Shown: positions 11,755 to 22,856 of the stretch, in pieces | Layout of the letters: every line of letters starts with the position of its first letter | Position numbering within the stretch: the stretch's first letter is position 1 | Assembly: GCF_001039355.2 (NCBI RefSeq) | Contig: NW_019775561.1 | Location: forward strand, 1-54,370 | Direction: 5' to 3' | Origin: Lingula anatina | Lineage: Eukaryota; Brachiopoda; Lingulata; Lingulida; Lingulidae | Length of the DNA stretch: 54,370 bases | Translations under genes and position numbers: made by a program | Notes under the pieces: generated by a model | Seen by the model: the letters and a program-made list of their open reading frames with translations, nothing else | Databases searched by the model: none | What the model was told of the DNA's origin: nothing

Positions 11755-12041
11755 CTACCAACTGTAGGCGACATATACGGCAAACATCAGTGGAGGGAGA
11801 AAATAATGCAAATGAGGCAGTGCTGCGCCGGACGCTTTTTTATCCTTGGACGACCCTACAATTGTCACTTTGGGTTTCCATTTCAGGACATCTTCAAACT
11901 CTTTGTCGCTCATTTCAAAATCCTCACACTTTGGAATTATGCTGGGTACTGGGGGCATTTCTGATGGTTCACCTTCCTGCAGCACCATGGCCATGCCTTC
12001 TAGGTAATGGAACTCTAAATGGCAGTGGACAAACCACCAAC
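11755..12041 (-). CDS. Multicopper oxidase exon 13 (HCH...M site, C-terminal tail)
   Basis: Acceptor ttttttgccag; stop TAG at 11755. Encodes [20 protein letters not shown] with the remaining copper ligands, a Pro/Lys spacer and a hydrophobic C-terminus. Confidence 0.93.
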
Positions 12042-15000
12042 CTGGCAAAAAAGTCGAGAAAACAAACAAAGAGATAATGATATTAGATGATGAAAGAAAT
12101 ATTGAAAGGACGATGTGGCCATCAGATAACGTTTACGCTACTTTAAGTAGTACTGAAAGTGTACCGTAATTGTACATATTATATTTATAATATGCTTTTT
12201 CATTGATTTTTAAATACTTTTTGTCGATTTTTAAAAAGTCGAAAGTCGAGAAAACGATTATATAATGAAACAAAATATTAAGCTATTAATCATTATATTT
12301 TAATAAATGTTTATTATTATAAAATGTAATACAATTTGATGTGATGCATTTTTACAGTTTGTTAATTGTAGTAGAAAGACAACCGTTACACTGAGTTCTT
12401 GTCTTCAAGTGAACTGTGCTAAATAGTCGTCGGCGATAATGCCATTTATAACATGTATTATGAATTTAATAAAAAAAACTGATGTGATACATATTTTACA
12501 GTTTGCTAATTCACGCAGAAAGGAAACTGTTACATCGAGCTCATGCCTTAATTTATGTCTATTGTTGGATCTCCATCGACACTACACGAGCTAGATATGT
12601 CAGTGAAGAAGTCCTGTATCTTAATTTTTTCAATTAGCTTTAAATCTTGCGATCGTTCTACAAAGCAGTTATATAGACTTTGTGTTTCGGTCACCTCTTG
12701 GATAGGTTCAACTCTCAATTGGGATCATTTACTTCCGCCTTCGGCTTACGGGGTCGATCACTATCTCAAGTTCAGAATATATCCCAGCTTTGGATAAAAC
12801 CTGGCCACGAAGTCACCTCGACCAAAATAAAAAAAAAGTAAATTAAATTTACCTGGGTTATCAGCTTTGAAGCGAATCACCACGTAACCACCAACTGGCA
12901 CAATCACGGTGTCCTTCAACGGGGGGTCGACAGCATTCACTTCCGGAATCCACGGTTCAGCTGTCTCATTCTCGGTGTTATTTATGTCAGAAATCGGCCT
13001 GATGACCCTCAAACTACCGTTCCACGCCCGATAGTCATCCCAGGTGGAGTCGTTCCACCGAGCGCTGCTGCAGAATGGGTCGTCACATACTACATCGTCG
13101 GTGTCGGACAGATACCGGAAGTTGGCGTCGTATTGGGGGTAGCCTATCTTGAGCACGTGGAAATGGTGGCCGTGTACGTGTACCGGATGCGCCATTCCCG
13201 GTTGACCTTGATCACCAAAGTATTTAATTAGCTAAGATTTAAGGCAGTCGCATGAGCGAGAAACGCCATATCAGAACTTTATCATAACAAAAATTAACAA
13301 AATTATGGTGAAAACTAAGTAACCAAAGCGTATATTTATTGACGTATCGTTTGCTTTTTCCCCGCTGTAAAACTCTACGTAAGGGGACGTGGTCAGCGTA
13401 GATGACTGAACTTCAAGATTGCCGAGGTAGAGTCATATTATAAACTGTAAGGGCATTTTGTTTATTTACGACATAATCAGGGTACCAGTCCACATCAACC
13501 GTCCAGTTATTTTACTGATCTGCTGATTTATTTTTCCATTAAATGAAAAAACAAAATATCCTACCTATGCCCATATTAATCAGGACTAGCTGGATGACGT
13601 TATTTAACTTCAGTTTCTCCGTGTACGAACAGTAGCAATCCCCGGTGCAAGGCTCGTCGCACTCGTAATTTGTGTCGCGCTCCGGGTACAACTAGAAAAA
13701 AAAACATTTCAAACAATTAACGGTTGGGTATATGACATTAATATGACATTATATACTTCATGTGGTGTGGACTGGATTGACTGCGTCATTAAAGCCTGAA
13801 GGATACACTGAGCATTTGCATCATACTCCTTATGCAATGCCTTACATGCATTATTTTTCAAGGCCATATATTCATCTGTGAATTTTTACCATTAATGCTA
13901 TGAGCCAATCCTTATCTATTGTTTCTCTATTCTATTCTATGCTATGCTATGCTACGTTGTGCTATGCTATGCTATACTATGCTATGCTATGCTATGCTAT
14001 GCTATGCTATTCTTTACAGGTTCTCAAAAAGTCAAGATAAACGCATAACAACCGTACTGTACCTGTGGGGGTAACCTGGGAAAGCGAAACAAGTGACCGT
14101 TAATAGATGATCGCAGTGCCTTGGAACCTGAAGTCATAATGTTGAAGGATATGACCTGGGTGTTAGCAATATATAAATAATTGAATGCCCGTATCAGTAT
14201 ATTTTTATTTACTACTGACATTGTCACATCAGGATATGTAGCGAATGATTTCTTTGTAAATTATGTACAGTTATATTTATTCCATTTATGTAACAGTTCT
14301 TGTACTAAGTGAAGATGAGACAACCTAAGAAGTAGAGGTAGTAATTATAAATCCCCTGTTATGATAAATATCCTGTCACACCCGTCTTGGGCCGCTAACA
14401 GAACGGATTTTGACCCATTTAATGGTTGGAATCGAACAAAATTTTCTCTTTCGAAGCGGTCAAATGAAATTGTTTATTCATAAACATTTTATAGAAGCAA
14501 CTTACCCGAGAAATGAAAGTTGAGGAATATCTGCTGAAAGTTGTCGGCGGAGGTGGGCATAGGCACTGGGTTTCGGTCTATAAGGCTGCCAAGAGCGCGG
14601 GTCCTACTTATTGGTATACAGGTGTAATAATTGCTTCCCTTGGGCCTGTATTCCCTATATAAACATATAACATTTGCTTAAGCCTCCTCTACACTGGACG
14701 TCGTCCTTTCTGAGTCGTAGTATGGCCCAGTTTTGAGAGCAAAAATAAAAAAAAAATGTAATACTTTACGTGCCGACAACTGGTAGATCATTGAGCATTA
14801 TTTCTGCAATCAAAGCGATGTTTGTGCCTCCTTTCTACGACCACATCCATGCCATTTTCATGGACGCACAAAGGACGCAGAAAGGACGCAATCCAGTGCA
14901 AAGGGGGGTATTACCAACAATTCTGGGTAATGCTCGACGACGGCTACCCCCCCCCCCCCCCACACACACACACACATATATATATATATGGACAGTGGTG

Positions 15001-15160
15001 AACTATGATATCATCTACCTATTTATTAACGAACGCTTTAGCCTGTGAAGATCTTAAATCAATCAAGTGGCGCGATATAATGTATTTCAAAACTAAACAT
15101 TTTTGGAAAAGGGGGGGAGGTAGCCGTCGTCGAGCATTACCCAGAATTGTTGGTAATACC

Positions 15161-15205
<45 letters not shown>

Positions 15206-18200
15206 AAATCAAGTTTATATTTTCCTTACCGGAAAGGGCAGTTCAGGATCTCACATGGATTAGAAAGTGGGCATTGCTTGGGCGTTGTAAATGGTTTACG
15301 TCTGGGTGGACTTCCTTCATACTTTAATACCGCCCAGCCGGTTTTAGGAGTAATTATATTTCGTAACTGCAAAGAAATAAACACAAAATCTGAGATATAA
15401 ATTCCGCATTCTCTTCCAAAGTGTTGAAGGTGAATAAATGGCCAAATTTTAATTTCGTCAAAATTTATGACAAATATTTCGGATATCTTGTCCGCTATTA
15501 AATAAATAAATAAATAAAACCACTGAACACATTACATTCTGATTTGGCTGGTCAAATTCCTCCAAAGATTCCACTCGTATCCAGAAATATCCATCATTTA
15601 CGGGCTGCATTGGAGTCTGCCTGTACTGATCAGTGGCGACCTCTATGTCATATCTCTCACCGGTGTGAATGATGAGGTAGTCTAATACTTCCGTTCCCTG
15701 GATAGCGTTGCCGTCCATGGATTCCACCGTCATGGAGTGCTGCAAGAAGATAACGAAAAAAAAAACTTTTGCTGTTTTTCACAGAAAACGACATTTTCAT
15801 GATTTCAGCGTAGGCCGGGAGTGCACGATTTTTGTTCTTTTCTTTTCTTTTTTTCTGTTTTCTTTTTTGTTTTGTTTTATTTAAAACCATGTGAAAGGTG
15901 AGCTACATGGTGTATATTGCAAAAATATAATTATGTTTATTTCGGGATTCAGGATTCAGAAAAAACTTATGTACAGTACATCGTAATATATCGCTCTTTG
16001 TTTGCTTACAGAAAAATTTTGTTTTACAGAAGATTCATTATGTGGGGCATTGATTAACTAATTTATCAATTTATTTATTTATTCATTATTCAATACACTT
16101 TGATAGTTATTTATTTATCTATTCAATTATTAAATCAATCACTTCAAGTGTGCACAAGACATGCACTTACAAAATATCTTTTTTTAAAAACGTGAGACAA
16201 AATATCGAGTTGAAATAACTAAAATAAATGATAACTTAAAGTAAATCACCAGTATAGTTGTATATATACTTGAAAAGAATGTCAAGGCTTACGCTGTCAA
16301 TTGATACTTTAAGTGCATACTGGGTGGCTGCGTTGATGATCCGAATTCGGATTTTCTTATGCCTGGGTACTATGAACTCCTCCAGTCTCTCATTACAATT
16401 ATATCTGGAAGTTCCATGGGTTGCGTTACATACGGTGCCTGCAATAATACAGGTATACTTAGGTAAAAAATGTATTATTAAAAAAAAATCAGATATCATG
16501 TAAAATATCTGACTGGAGAAGTGTGTAGTCACGTGTATTGCTACCAATTAACTGACTACCATATCTGTTGCACCACTGTATTGTGTAATATGCAGTGGTT
16601 TAATTGGGTAGTGCTCCTTTGGGCTGGTAGAGTATGATATAAAATAATTTTGCAAGAGACTTCTAGCAAGGTCAGAGACTACCACTACTACTACTTCTAC
16701 TCGTACCAGTGGTGGATTTAGGGGGTTTAAGGGGGTCCTGCCTCCCCCCTCGATGTCTGAAAAAAAAAAACACACCAATGGTCTCCTCCTGAAATTAGAA
16801 TTTTGACTAGCTGAACCATAGTTCTAAACCGTACCAAATGGCACCGTTCGCTCTCTAAAATACCAAAATTTCAGCGGGCCCCGAAACCCACGCCAAGGGG
16901 GTCGATTTAGCAAGTAATTCTGGATCCTCTTCGGCAATACCCCCGTTACACTGGACGGCGTCCTTTCTGCGTCCTTTCTGCGACCATGAAATTTGGCATC
17001 GCTGTTGTCTTAATAAGGAGGCACGAGCATTGATTTTGTATCAGAATGACTGCTCAATGATCGTCCAGGTGTCGGCACGTAAAGTATTATAATTCTTTAA
17101 CTCTCAAATGGGGCCGTACTGCTGGACGGAGAAAGGACGCCGTCCAGTGTAAAGGGGGCTTATTAATACAACAACGGCTACTACTTGTACTACCGTACTA
17201 TTATTACAAGGTCATTGTCAGTGACCGTACCTTTCCCATTGACCAGAATGGACTGAACTGGCCACACACCTATGTCCATCCCATCGTGTTGTTTGGTTTG
17301 ATAAAAACACGTCCCTTCCCTAAAACTGCCTTGGATGGAGGGTGAGGTTTGCATAAAAGGCGCAAAGCGCTCTAGTTCCCAAATAACATTGGAAGCTATC
17401 GTGGAGGTGTCCTGTGAAAACCAGTCAGTCAGTATCATGGTGACGTCGGTATCTTTCTTCGCCTGGAAAATCAAACCAGTTAGCTGTTACAAAAAGTACT
17501 TAAGTCAGTTCCCTGGCTTAGTTTACCAGGATTTCCATGAGAGTGCTGTAACACTGTTTCTGATAGGGTAAGATGTGTCCATGTGACCATGTAACCTGGC
17601 TAATTAAGTCTAAGCCCTGGAACCTGCTTTTTTGTGAAACTGGGGTCAGGATTTACCACTTTAAAGCGTCTGTACTTGCGTCACAATAAAGCATAATCAA
17701 CAGAGTGATAATAATTAAATTAAAAAATTAAGGGACGTGGAAATCCTGAAATGTCGAAATCCCTTGGAAGAAACGTTCACAAATTTAGTCACGGGTTATA
17801 GGTCTAAATAGCTTGAAACATGCAATCACACTGTTACAGGCTATAGTGACCAGCTGGAATGGTGACCACTCTAGAGTAAATTAATGTGACAGAAATAGAG
17901 AAGACAAATAACACAGTCTGTGCCATTTACCACTAATACGATTTCCCATACTGACTAAAAAATAGAACTGGGCTGGTGATATTTTCTAAAACAGTAAGAA
18001 ATCCGGGGGATTCACTCCAAAGCGGAAAAACACATCACCTTATTGGCTATATGAGTAACAGCTTTAAATAAAGTAACTTAATTGGAGAACATAGGAAGTT
18101 GTCTCGTTTAATGCCATGAAAAATTATTAAAGCAAGATGCTATTTAGCCTGTGTCAACGGGTTAAAAAGGAACGATTGTGAATGAATAGTTAACTGAACA

Positions 18201-18866
18201 ACAAACCCAAGACCTTCAATAATTTACTGCGTGCTACAATCCATATATTAACAAAGTGTATAAAAAATCAATAGTTTTATCGGTTGATAGGGATTAAAAC
18301 CAAACAACTTATTAATTCAGCCACGAAGTATTCTTATAAATGAATCTCAAGCCTAAAAACGTTGAAGTACTAAAGCACGTCATTTCTCCACACAAATAGT
18401 CATGGAGCCATAATGCACGCCATCATATGATGAACTGATCGAAAAAAAACAAAATCGATGGTAAAACAAGTAGTTTAACAAAGGTCTCGTATGTAACAAA
18501 CAAAATCCACTCCTCGCAATCGAAAGCCTTAATAGAAATGACATCAATAATACATTTTCTTTAAGGCCTTATAGAAAGGCCTTATAGAAATAACATCAAT
18601 AATATATTTGTTTCGCCCATACTGACAACAGAACTTCGAACATTACCTTTAAAATATAGGTGACAAGTTTGTATTCATTCCTTCAAGTTTCACTTTCACA
18701 TATACAATATTTACAAAAAGATAGATACATTGTCTTCAATATGCAGCTTTATTTGCACTAAATGTATAAGGGTATATCTTCAACCTCGTTGTTAAACCAA
18801 TTACCTTATAAGGGTTTTAATAATAATAATGATAATAATAAAAACTTAGTCATCATCATCATCACC

Positions 18867-18901
<35 letters not shown>

Positions 18902-19075
18902 ACATCACCTTGGTTCTCTCCTCTGCGGGGTCTATGACGACCAGTGCCCCATGCAGACCGTCAGATCGTAGACTCCCCAGGTGGGCGTGGTACCAATGGG
19001 TCCCGGGGGGATAGGCTATGAACCTAGTAATTGAAGGTGTTTGATTAGCAAAAAAATAATATTTTCTTAATTCTA

Positions 19076-19108
<33 letters not shown>

Positions 19109-19163
19109 GTCAAATTACAATGTTATAGTGTGTGATATTAGATGTCATCTCAATAAATGCGCG

Positions 19164-19202
<39 letters not shown>

Positions 19203-20367
19203 ACATTTAGAGCGCATTCAGAACAGTGGACTAACAGATCCGCGGATTAAATATGGCGACTCTCCAAAAGGCAATACTGTAGGATTTTTATGGCATACAG
19301 ATAAAATTCCAGGCGGAAGATTGGGGACTGATATATACGCCAAACAAAATAATATATCGACAAATGTGATTGGCTAGTGACGGATAACCTTACCTATACA
19401 CGAATGTCTCCCCGGGGTTGATTGGGCAGTGTGATATGCGAGCCACGCCGTCCATGTATGGAGTATTTCTCTGCACGATGCCATGCCAATGGATGGACAC
19501 ACCCTCTTCTTCTAGATTGTTGGTTACACTGATTATCAACTGAAAAGAAAAAGTATTTGCAAATGTCTTTATGTGTTAAATGTCAACGTAAAGGCATAGC
19601 CCTATAAATAAACAAGAGAAAATTGACACAAAATAATTTGAGGAAATACCATCACTGTATTTAGCTTTCTTTCGATGTTCTCCGGGTTAAAAAAAACAAT
19701 AATGGAGATAGAACGTTGTCATTCTCACATGACATGTTAATTGTTCTATACCTGCGTTCCGTTGTAAGCCACTATTGTCTCCCCTGGAAACTGCCCGTTA
19801 ATGGTGATGACTCTACGGTAACCTCCGTCCGTCATGATGACATCGTCAAGGTCTGGAGAGAGAAAGTAAACAACATGAGCTGCTCTGTATTTTAGTTGTT
19901 AGTTAATTAATTTATTACTTATTTAAATAATTAATTAATCAATGGGATTTTGTATGCGTACCTTATACCTTTAAGTGCTTGGGTTATATTATATAAAAAG
20001 AGTATAAAAAGGCGTTATTGCCTAGTGGAGTTTATGCTCTCTCCAGGTAATATAACCGTGGGCTATACTCACCGGACTCGGACATCGGCAGACGTGTGCA
20101 GTTTGACTGTTCCCCGTAGTAATACTGGTCAGGATTATCATACTTAAAGACGGGTTTTCCCGAGTTCCTTCTCGTGTTGTACCACACCCCTGTCATACGG
20201 TAGTCTATGGTCCAGTTATAGACGCACTTGCTGGGGATATAATCACCTCTGCGCTCACATTCAGGTTTGAATGCCACGTTGTGGTTATACCCTGCTTTGG
20301 TTTCGTGCACATTTTGTGTTATTAGAATAACACTTAAAAATAAATATGAAACTGGCCTGCTGCCCAT
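11755..20367 (-). CDS. Multicopper oxidase (laccase-like), 13 exons, complete
   Basis: Thirteen exons join with consistent phases into 2358 nt, 785 aa. A signal peptide ([18 protein letters not shown], cut near residue 25) leads into three cupredoxin-like domains. Copper ligands are complete: HWHG at 149-152, HWYHAH at 190-195, HPVHVHG at 579-585 and [12 protein letters not shown] at 696-707, the last holding the type-1 Cys697, His702 and Met707. With these it should couple one-electron oxidation of phenolic, catechol or metal substrates to reduction of O2 to water. A hydrophobic tail ([15 protein letters not shown]) with no basic residues after it suggests a GPI or membrane anchor, so it probably acts at the cell surface or after secretion. 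Related enzymes act in cuticle or shell tanning, pigmentation or iron handling; the substrate cannot be told here. The start ATG sits in AACAATGG, a good context. Confidence 0.93.
12853..13206 (-). CDS. Multicopper oxidase exon 12 (HPVHVHG copper site)
   Basis: Acceptor ggtgatcaag, donor gtaaat. Encodes [20 protein letters not shown], an acidic Asn/Cys loop, and [17 protein letters not shown]. Confidence 0.93.
13565..13691 (-). CDS. Multicopper oxidase exon 11
   Basis: Acceptor after a pyrimidine run (tttctag), donor gtagga. Encodes a Cys cluster ([15 protein letters not shown]) and [12 protein letters not shown] leading to the copper site. Confidence 0.9.
13927..14012. repeat. (CTATG)n microsatellite
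   Basis: Pentanucleotide GCTAT repeats with a few variants, in the intron between oxidase exons 10 and 11. Confidence 0.9.
14063..14127 (-). CDS. Multicopper oxidase exon 10 (65 nt)
   Basis: Small exon; acceptor attatgacttcag, donor gtacag. It restores the frame between exons 9 and 11 and encodes [20 protein letters not shown], the family's S-I-N-G-R-x-F-x-x-P element. Confidence 0.85.
14506..14654 (-). CDS. Multicopper oxidase exon 9
   Basis: Not obvious as an ORF; found because exons 8 and 11 do not agree in phase. Acceptor gtttatatag, donor gtaagt, 149 nt. Encodes [20 protein letters not shown] and [19 protein letters not shown], matching the family's pre-domain-3 strand. Confidence 0.85.
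14682..14906. mobile_element. MITE family M1, copy 1 (in oxidase intron 8)
   Basis: About 225 bases with inverted ends ACACTGGACGTCGTCCTTTC on the left and AAAGGACGCAATCCAGTG on the right. The interior (ACTTTACGTGCCGACA, GATCATTGAGCA) matches copy 2 at 16939-17159 on the opposite strand. It has no coding capacity. The target-site duplication is not clear. Confidence 0.75.
14907..15160. mobile_element. MITE with about 40-bp perfect inverted ends (oxidase intron 8)
   Basis: The left end begins GGTATTACCAACAATTCTGG and continues for about 40 bases (14907-14946). The same sequence ends the element inverted at about 15121-15160. The inside holds poly-C, (CA)n and (TA)n. It abuts MITE M1 copy 1 on the left and a (GT)n run on the right, so insertion next to M1 is likely. 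Confidence 0.8.
15162..15200. repeat. (GT)n microsatellite
   Basis: About 19 GT units directly after the MITE at 14907-15160 in oxidase intron 8. Confidence 0.9.
15230..15366 (-). CDS. Multicopper oxidase exon 8
   Basis: Acceptor tctttgcag, donor gtaagg, leaves phase 2. Encodes [10 protein letters not shown] and the cysteine segment [14 protein letters not shown]. Confidence 0.88.
15536..15739 (-). CDS. Multicopper oxidase exon 7
   Basis: Acceptor cttcttgcag, donor gtaatg, phase 0 at both ends. Encodes [20 protein letters not shown] and [14 protein letters not shown], then YFWIRVES. Confidence 0.9.
16293..16438 (-). CDS. Multicopper oxidase exon 6
   Basis: Acceptor ttattgcag, donor gtaagc. 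Encodes [20 protein letters not shown], the family's R.R.INA hallmark. Confidence 0.9.
16939..17159. mobile_element. MITE family M1, copy 2 (in oxidase intron 5)
   Basis: Inverted ends ACACTGGACGGCGTCCTTTC and GAAAGGACGCCGTCCAGTGT. The full length aligns with the reverse complement of copy 1 at 14682-14906, with many substitutions. Non-coding. Confidence 0.78.
17231..17462 (-). CDS. Multicopper oxidase exon 5
   Basis: Acceptor gattttccag, donor gtacgg. Encodes [20 protein letters not shown] and the [10 protein letters not shown] segment of the second cupredoxin domain. Confidence 0.9.
18818..18900. repeat. (AAT)n and (ATT)n microsatellites
   Basis: ATA/AAT and ATT trinucleotide tracts ending 8 bases from the donor of oxidase exon 4. 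A similar ATT tract lies at 19075-19108 in the next intron. Confidence 0.85.
18909..19023 (-). CDS. Multicopper oxidase exon 4 (HWYHAH copper site)
   Basis: Acceptor attactag, donor gtgatg. Encodes [20 protein letters not shown], with the H-A-H type-3 copper ligands, then [11 protein letters not shown]. Confidence 0.92.
19173..19204. repeat. (CT)n(CA)n microsatellite
   Basis: A CT run followed by a CA run in the intron between oxidase exons 3 and 4. Confidence 0.85.
19394..19539 (-). CDS. Multicopper oxidase exon 3 (HWHG copper site)
   Basis: Acceptor cttttcag, donor gtaagg. Encodes [20 protein letters not shown]; the two His of HWHG are type-2 and type-3 copper ligands. Confidence 0.92.
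19752..19852 (-). CDS. Multicopper oxidase exon 2
   Basis: Acceptor tctctccag, donor gtatag. Encodes the strand [20 protein letters not shown], typical of the first cupredoxin domain. Confidence 0.9.
20073..20367 (-). CDS. Multicopper oxidase exon 1 (signal peptide)
   Basis: Encodes residues 1-98: signal peptide, then a Cys- and Tyr-rich N-terminal extension ([24 protein letters not shown]). Donor gtgagt, phase 1. Confidence 0.88.
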
Positions 20368-20932
20368 TGTTTTATTTTTACCTGTAGCAGTCGACGCTAT
20401 GCTAGCGTTTAATCGATCGTCTTGCTATTTAGTTAAACGCGACGCGGATTCATACGGAACACCTATGTAAATAGAGCTTGAATTGACCTTGAAATAGAAA
20501 CAAAACACTGGTACTAAAAATGATGTCTATTCAACGTTTTGCTAATCCGAAGTCTTGTCCTGCGTGATTTCAAATGTAAAAAAGATTTTCCTTGCTGAGA
20601 AGCAGATGTTCAATAATAACCAATGTGCCGTCCCCTTTCATACGCCATTGTATGACAACAATGAGACACGATTTTAGATTAATTTTTTATTCGTTATTGA
20701 TTTAGCTAAGGATAACGTACACGTATTGACAAATTGAGGTTTACAAGGGGGGCATTAGACTGTGAAACTAGAGCATTCTAGGGCCAGCACATTCATCGCT
20801 TGCTTTTTAAACCGTCTCTGGAACTATTGGCGCAGACGACGGGATCACGGGAGGTCGCCCCCCTCCCTCTAACAAACGCACACATAAGCACACACTCACA
20901 CGTATATTGCTGGGTTGCAAGATTGTGTTTTT

Positions 20933-21365
20933 AGGCCTCTCTAACACAATGCAACACTTGGTGGGCCTTCAACCGACATCGTCCATGCCAAGTCCATAAC
21001 ACAGTTCCAACACTTATTTAAGGAATAATCAACAGATGATTGAAACGCATACCATGCGTGATATATTTGCCGTTCTTTTTTGTTTGAAATTAGTTCGAAA
21101 GTATCTGTATTTATTTATTTATTTATTTATTTATTTATCTATTTATTTATTCTGCCTCTGACACGATATCCCGGGGTATTTTTTACTGAAATTCGATTCT
21201 GAAAAAAGTCAAATTCATCACTACGTTTAGCGTACTTTTTAACTAATCCATTGTCTATAAATTTTGTTCATATGTTTATTTTATTTTTGTTTTTTAAAAA
21301 CCTGTACCTATTTTAAACACGTATTTTATTGACTACCACGTGTACTATACGGAAAACGAATTTTA
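20933..21365. repeat. Dispersed repeat family R1, copy 2
   Basis: Second copy of the repeat at 8446-8900, same strand and same block order, including the internal (TTTA)n at about 21108-21151. It lies just upstream of the oxidase gene start. Confidence 0.65.
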
Positions 21366-21407
21366 ATTAGAAACTTAAAATTTAATTAGAAACTTAAAAG
21401 TAAGGGA

Positions 21408-21475
21408 GACCAGGGTTAGTTGGACCCCGGTAAAAGCCCCCCCCCCCCCCCCCCCCCAGCTCCGGTCTCCCCTAA
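21408..21475. repeat. Short inverted ends around a poly-C run
   Basis: GGGAGACCAGGGTTAGTTGG on the left and CTCCGGTCTCCCCT on the right flank a run of C. It looks like two ends of a small DNA element with nearly no interior. A solo end lies at 1118-1155. Confidence 0.45.
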
Positions 21476-21663
21476 GATGTAGTTTAATACACTTATCAGC
21501 ATCACAAATCAATCAATCAACAATAACAACATTTATCCAATCATTCTTTTTTGAAAATAAGTATGTTTATTTGCAACAGTGCACAATAGCCCTTCACAAA
21601 GTATTATAGTTAATATAAGCCGTAGTAGCTGCTTACCATGCTAAAATTACACTGTGACATATC

Positions 21664-21664
<1 letters not shown>

Positions 21665-21701
<37 letters not shown>
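21665..21701. repeat. (AAT)n microsatellite
   Basis: About 12 AAT units. Confidence 0.9.
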
Positions 21702-21704
<3 letters not shown>

Positions 21705-21780
21705 TTGTGTGAATATAAGAAATAAAATCAGCTTACACCTGGATTTTCTATGACACTTCGTTGGCTTAATCATAATTACC

Positions 21781-21784
<4 letters not shown>

Positions 21785-21852
<68 letters not shown>
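21785..21852. repeat. (AT)n microsatellite
   Basis: About 34 AT units ending two bases from the stop codon of the unidentified ORF at 21855-22745. Confidence 0.95.
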
Positions 21853-21854
<2 letters not shown>

Positions 21855-21855
<1 letters not shown>

Positions 21856-22745
21856 TAGTCACTTTCCAAAGGCTTCAGCTTAGGCTTGTTTGGATTTTTA
21901 TCAGACTGTTGCACAAACACTAATTTGATTTTCTTAATGTCCCTTTCTACTATCTGGGGATCAGCTGTACATTTACTACTTTGACTTTCTTTGCTATGTC
22001 TGTCTCCCCTTTTCTTAACTAATTTTTTCTCCGTGTGATGGCCAATGCTATCTATCAAATAAACCGTAATTGTTCTATTTTCAGTTTTGCTATGATACAT
22101 CTGGTTCCAAAAGAAGAGGCGGTAATCAGACTTCGTACCCCCTATGCAAATATGGCAAGCCTCTGAACTAATTTTTTTAAATCCACTTTCAAATTCCAAA
22201 TCGTCAGAGCCAAATCCGTCATTATTTTTAACAACCCAACTGGAACCATCAGTCAGATCATTTGAATGGCCATCATTGTCTACATAACTGCGACCTCCGT
22301 TGGATAAAGCCACCAGACAGTTAAAGATGTGGCCGCGTACCGCATGATCGTGTTCTTCGCAGTATGTTTGGAAGCTGGCCCACGTTTTAAAATAGATGTA
22401 AGCGTAAATTTCTACTTTGGGCATGACAGAATGCTGTAAAAATACAGCAAATGGTGGAGTCGATTGATTTCTGTTCGCCTTATTTTTTAAAAAACCGACA
22501 TTTTTTGCCAGCATGAAGAAGTTGTGGCTTTTTTTTTCTATATGGTATCTTAAAAGGAAGTTAAGGAAAATGATTGGTGAAAACCAGATATGGTCTCCTG
22601 TTTTACAATGTATGAAGAGATGTGATATTGAATGCATTTTGCGAGTATAATTATTTAGATGTGTAGTCCCTAAAAGGGTGCAATAAAGCTGCACCAAAAT
22701 GTTGTAATAGGCTTTGTCTTGAAATTCGGCTACATGGGACTTCAT
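21855..22745 (-). CDS. Unidentified single-exon ORF, 296 aa
   Basis: ATG at 22745 (context AGAATGA); open for 296 codons, which is long for AT-rich non-coding DNA. The first 100 residues are aromatic- and His-rich (HLFIHCKTGDHIWFSP, then FLNFLLRYHI). The middle has a Cys/His stretch (FQTYCEEHDHAVRGHIFNCL). The last third is Lys-rich and basic (HTEKKLVKKRGDRHSKESQ), ending KPLESD. I recognise no family. There is no signal peptide; residues near 40-55 are hydrophobic but short of a clear membrane helix. An in-frame stop lies upstream of the ATG. It follows the 126-aa ORF on the same strand after about 110 bases, so both may be parts of one decayed gene or a transposon-derived unit. Confidence 0.45.
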
Positions 22746-22856
22746 TCTTTTCACCAATTTTGACAAATTTTGTTAACGATTCCATATTACAACGGCAATA
22801 AGTAAGTGTTTCAAACATTTGACTAATTTTCAAAATATGGTTTCTTATGGAAATAA

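Noticed and set aside
14506-15366. Frameshift or sequencing error between oxidase exons 8 and 11
   Set aside because: The apparent phase clash disappeared once the small exons 9 and 10 were found; both carry family-typical sequence and good splice sites.
21855-22766. Start of the 296-aa ORF at position 22766
   Set aside because: The codon there is TTG; in a eukaryotic nuclear gene the first ATG (22745) is the likelier start.
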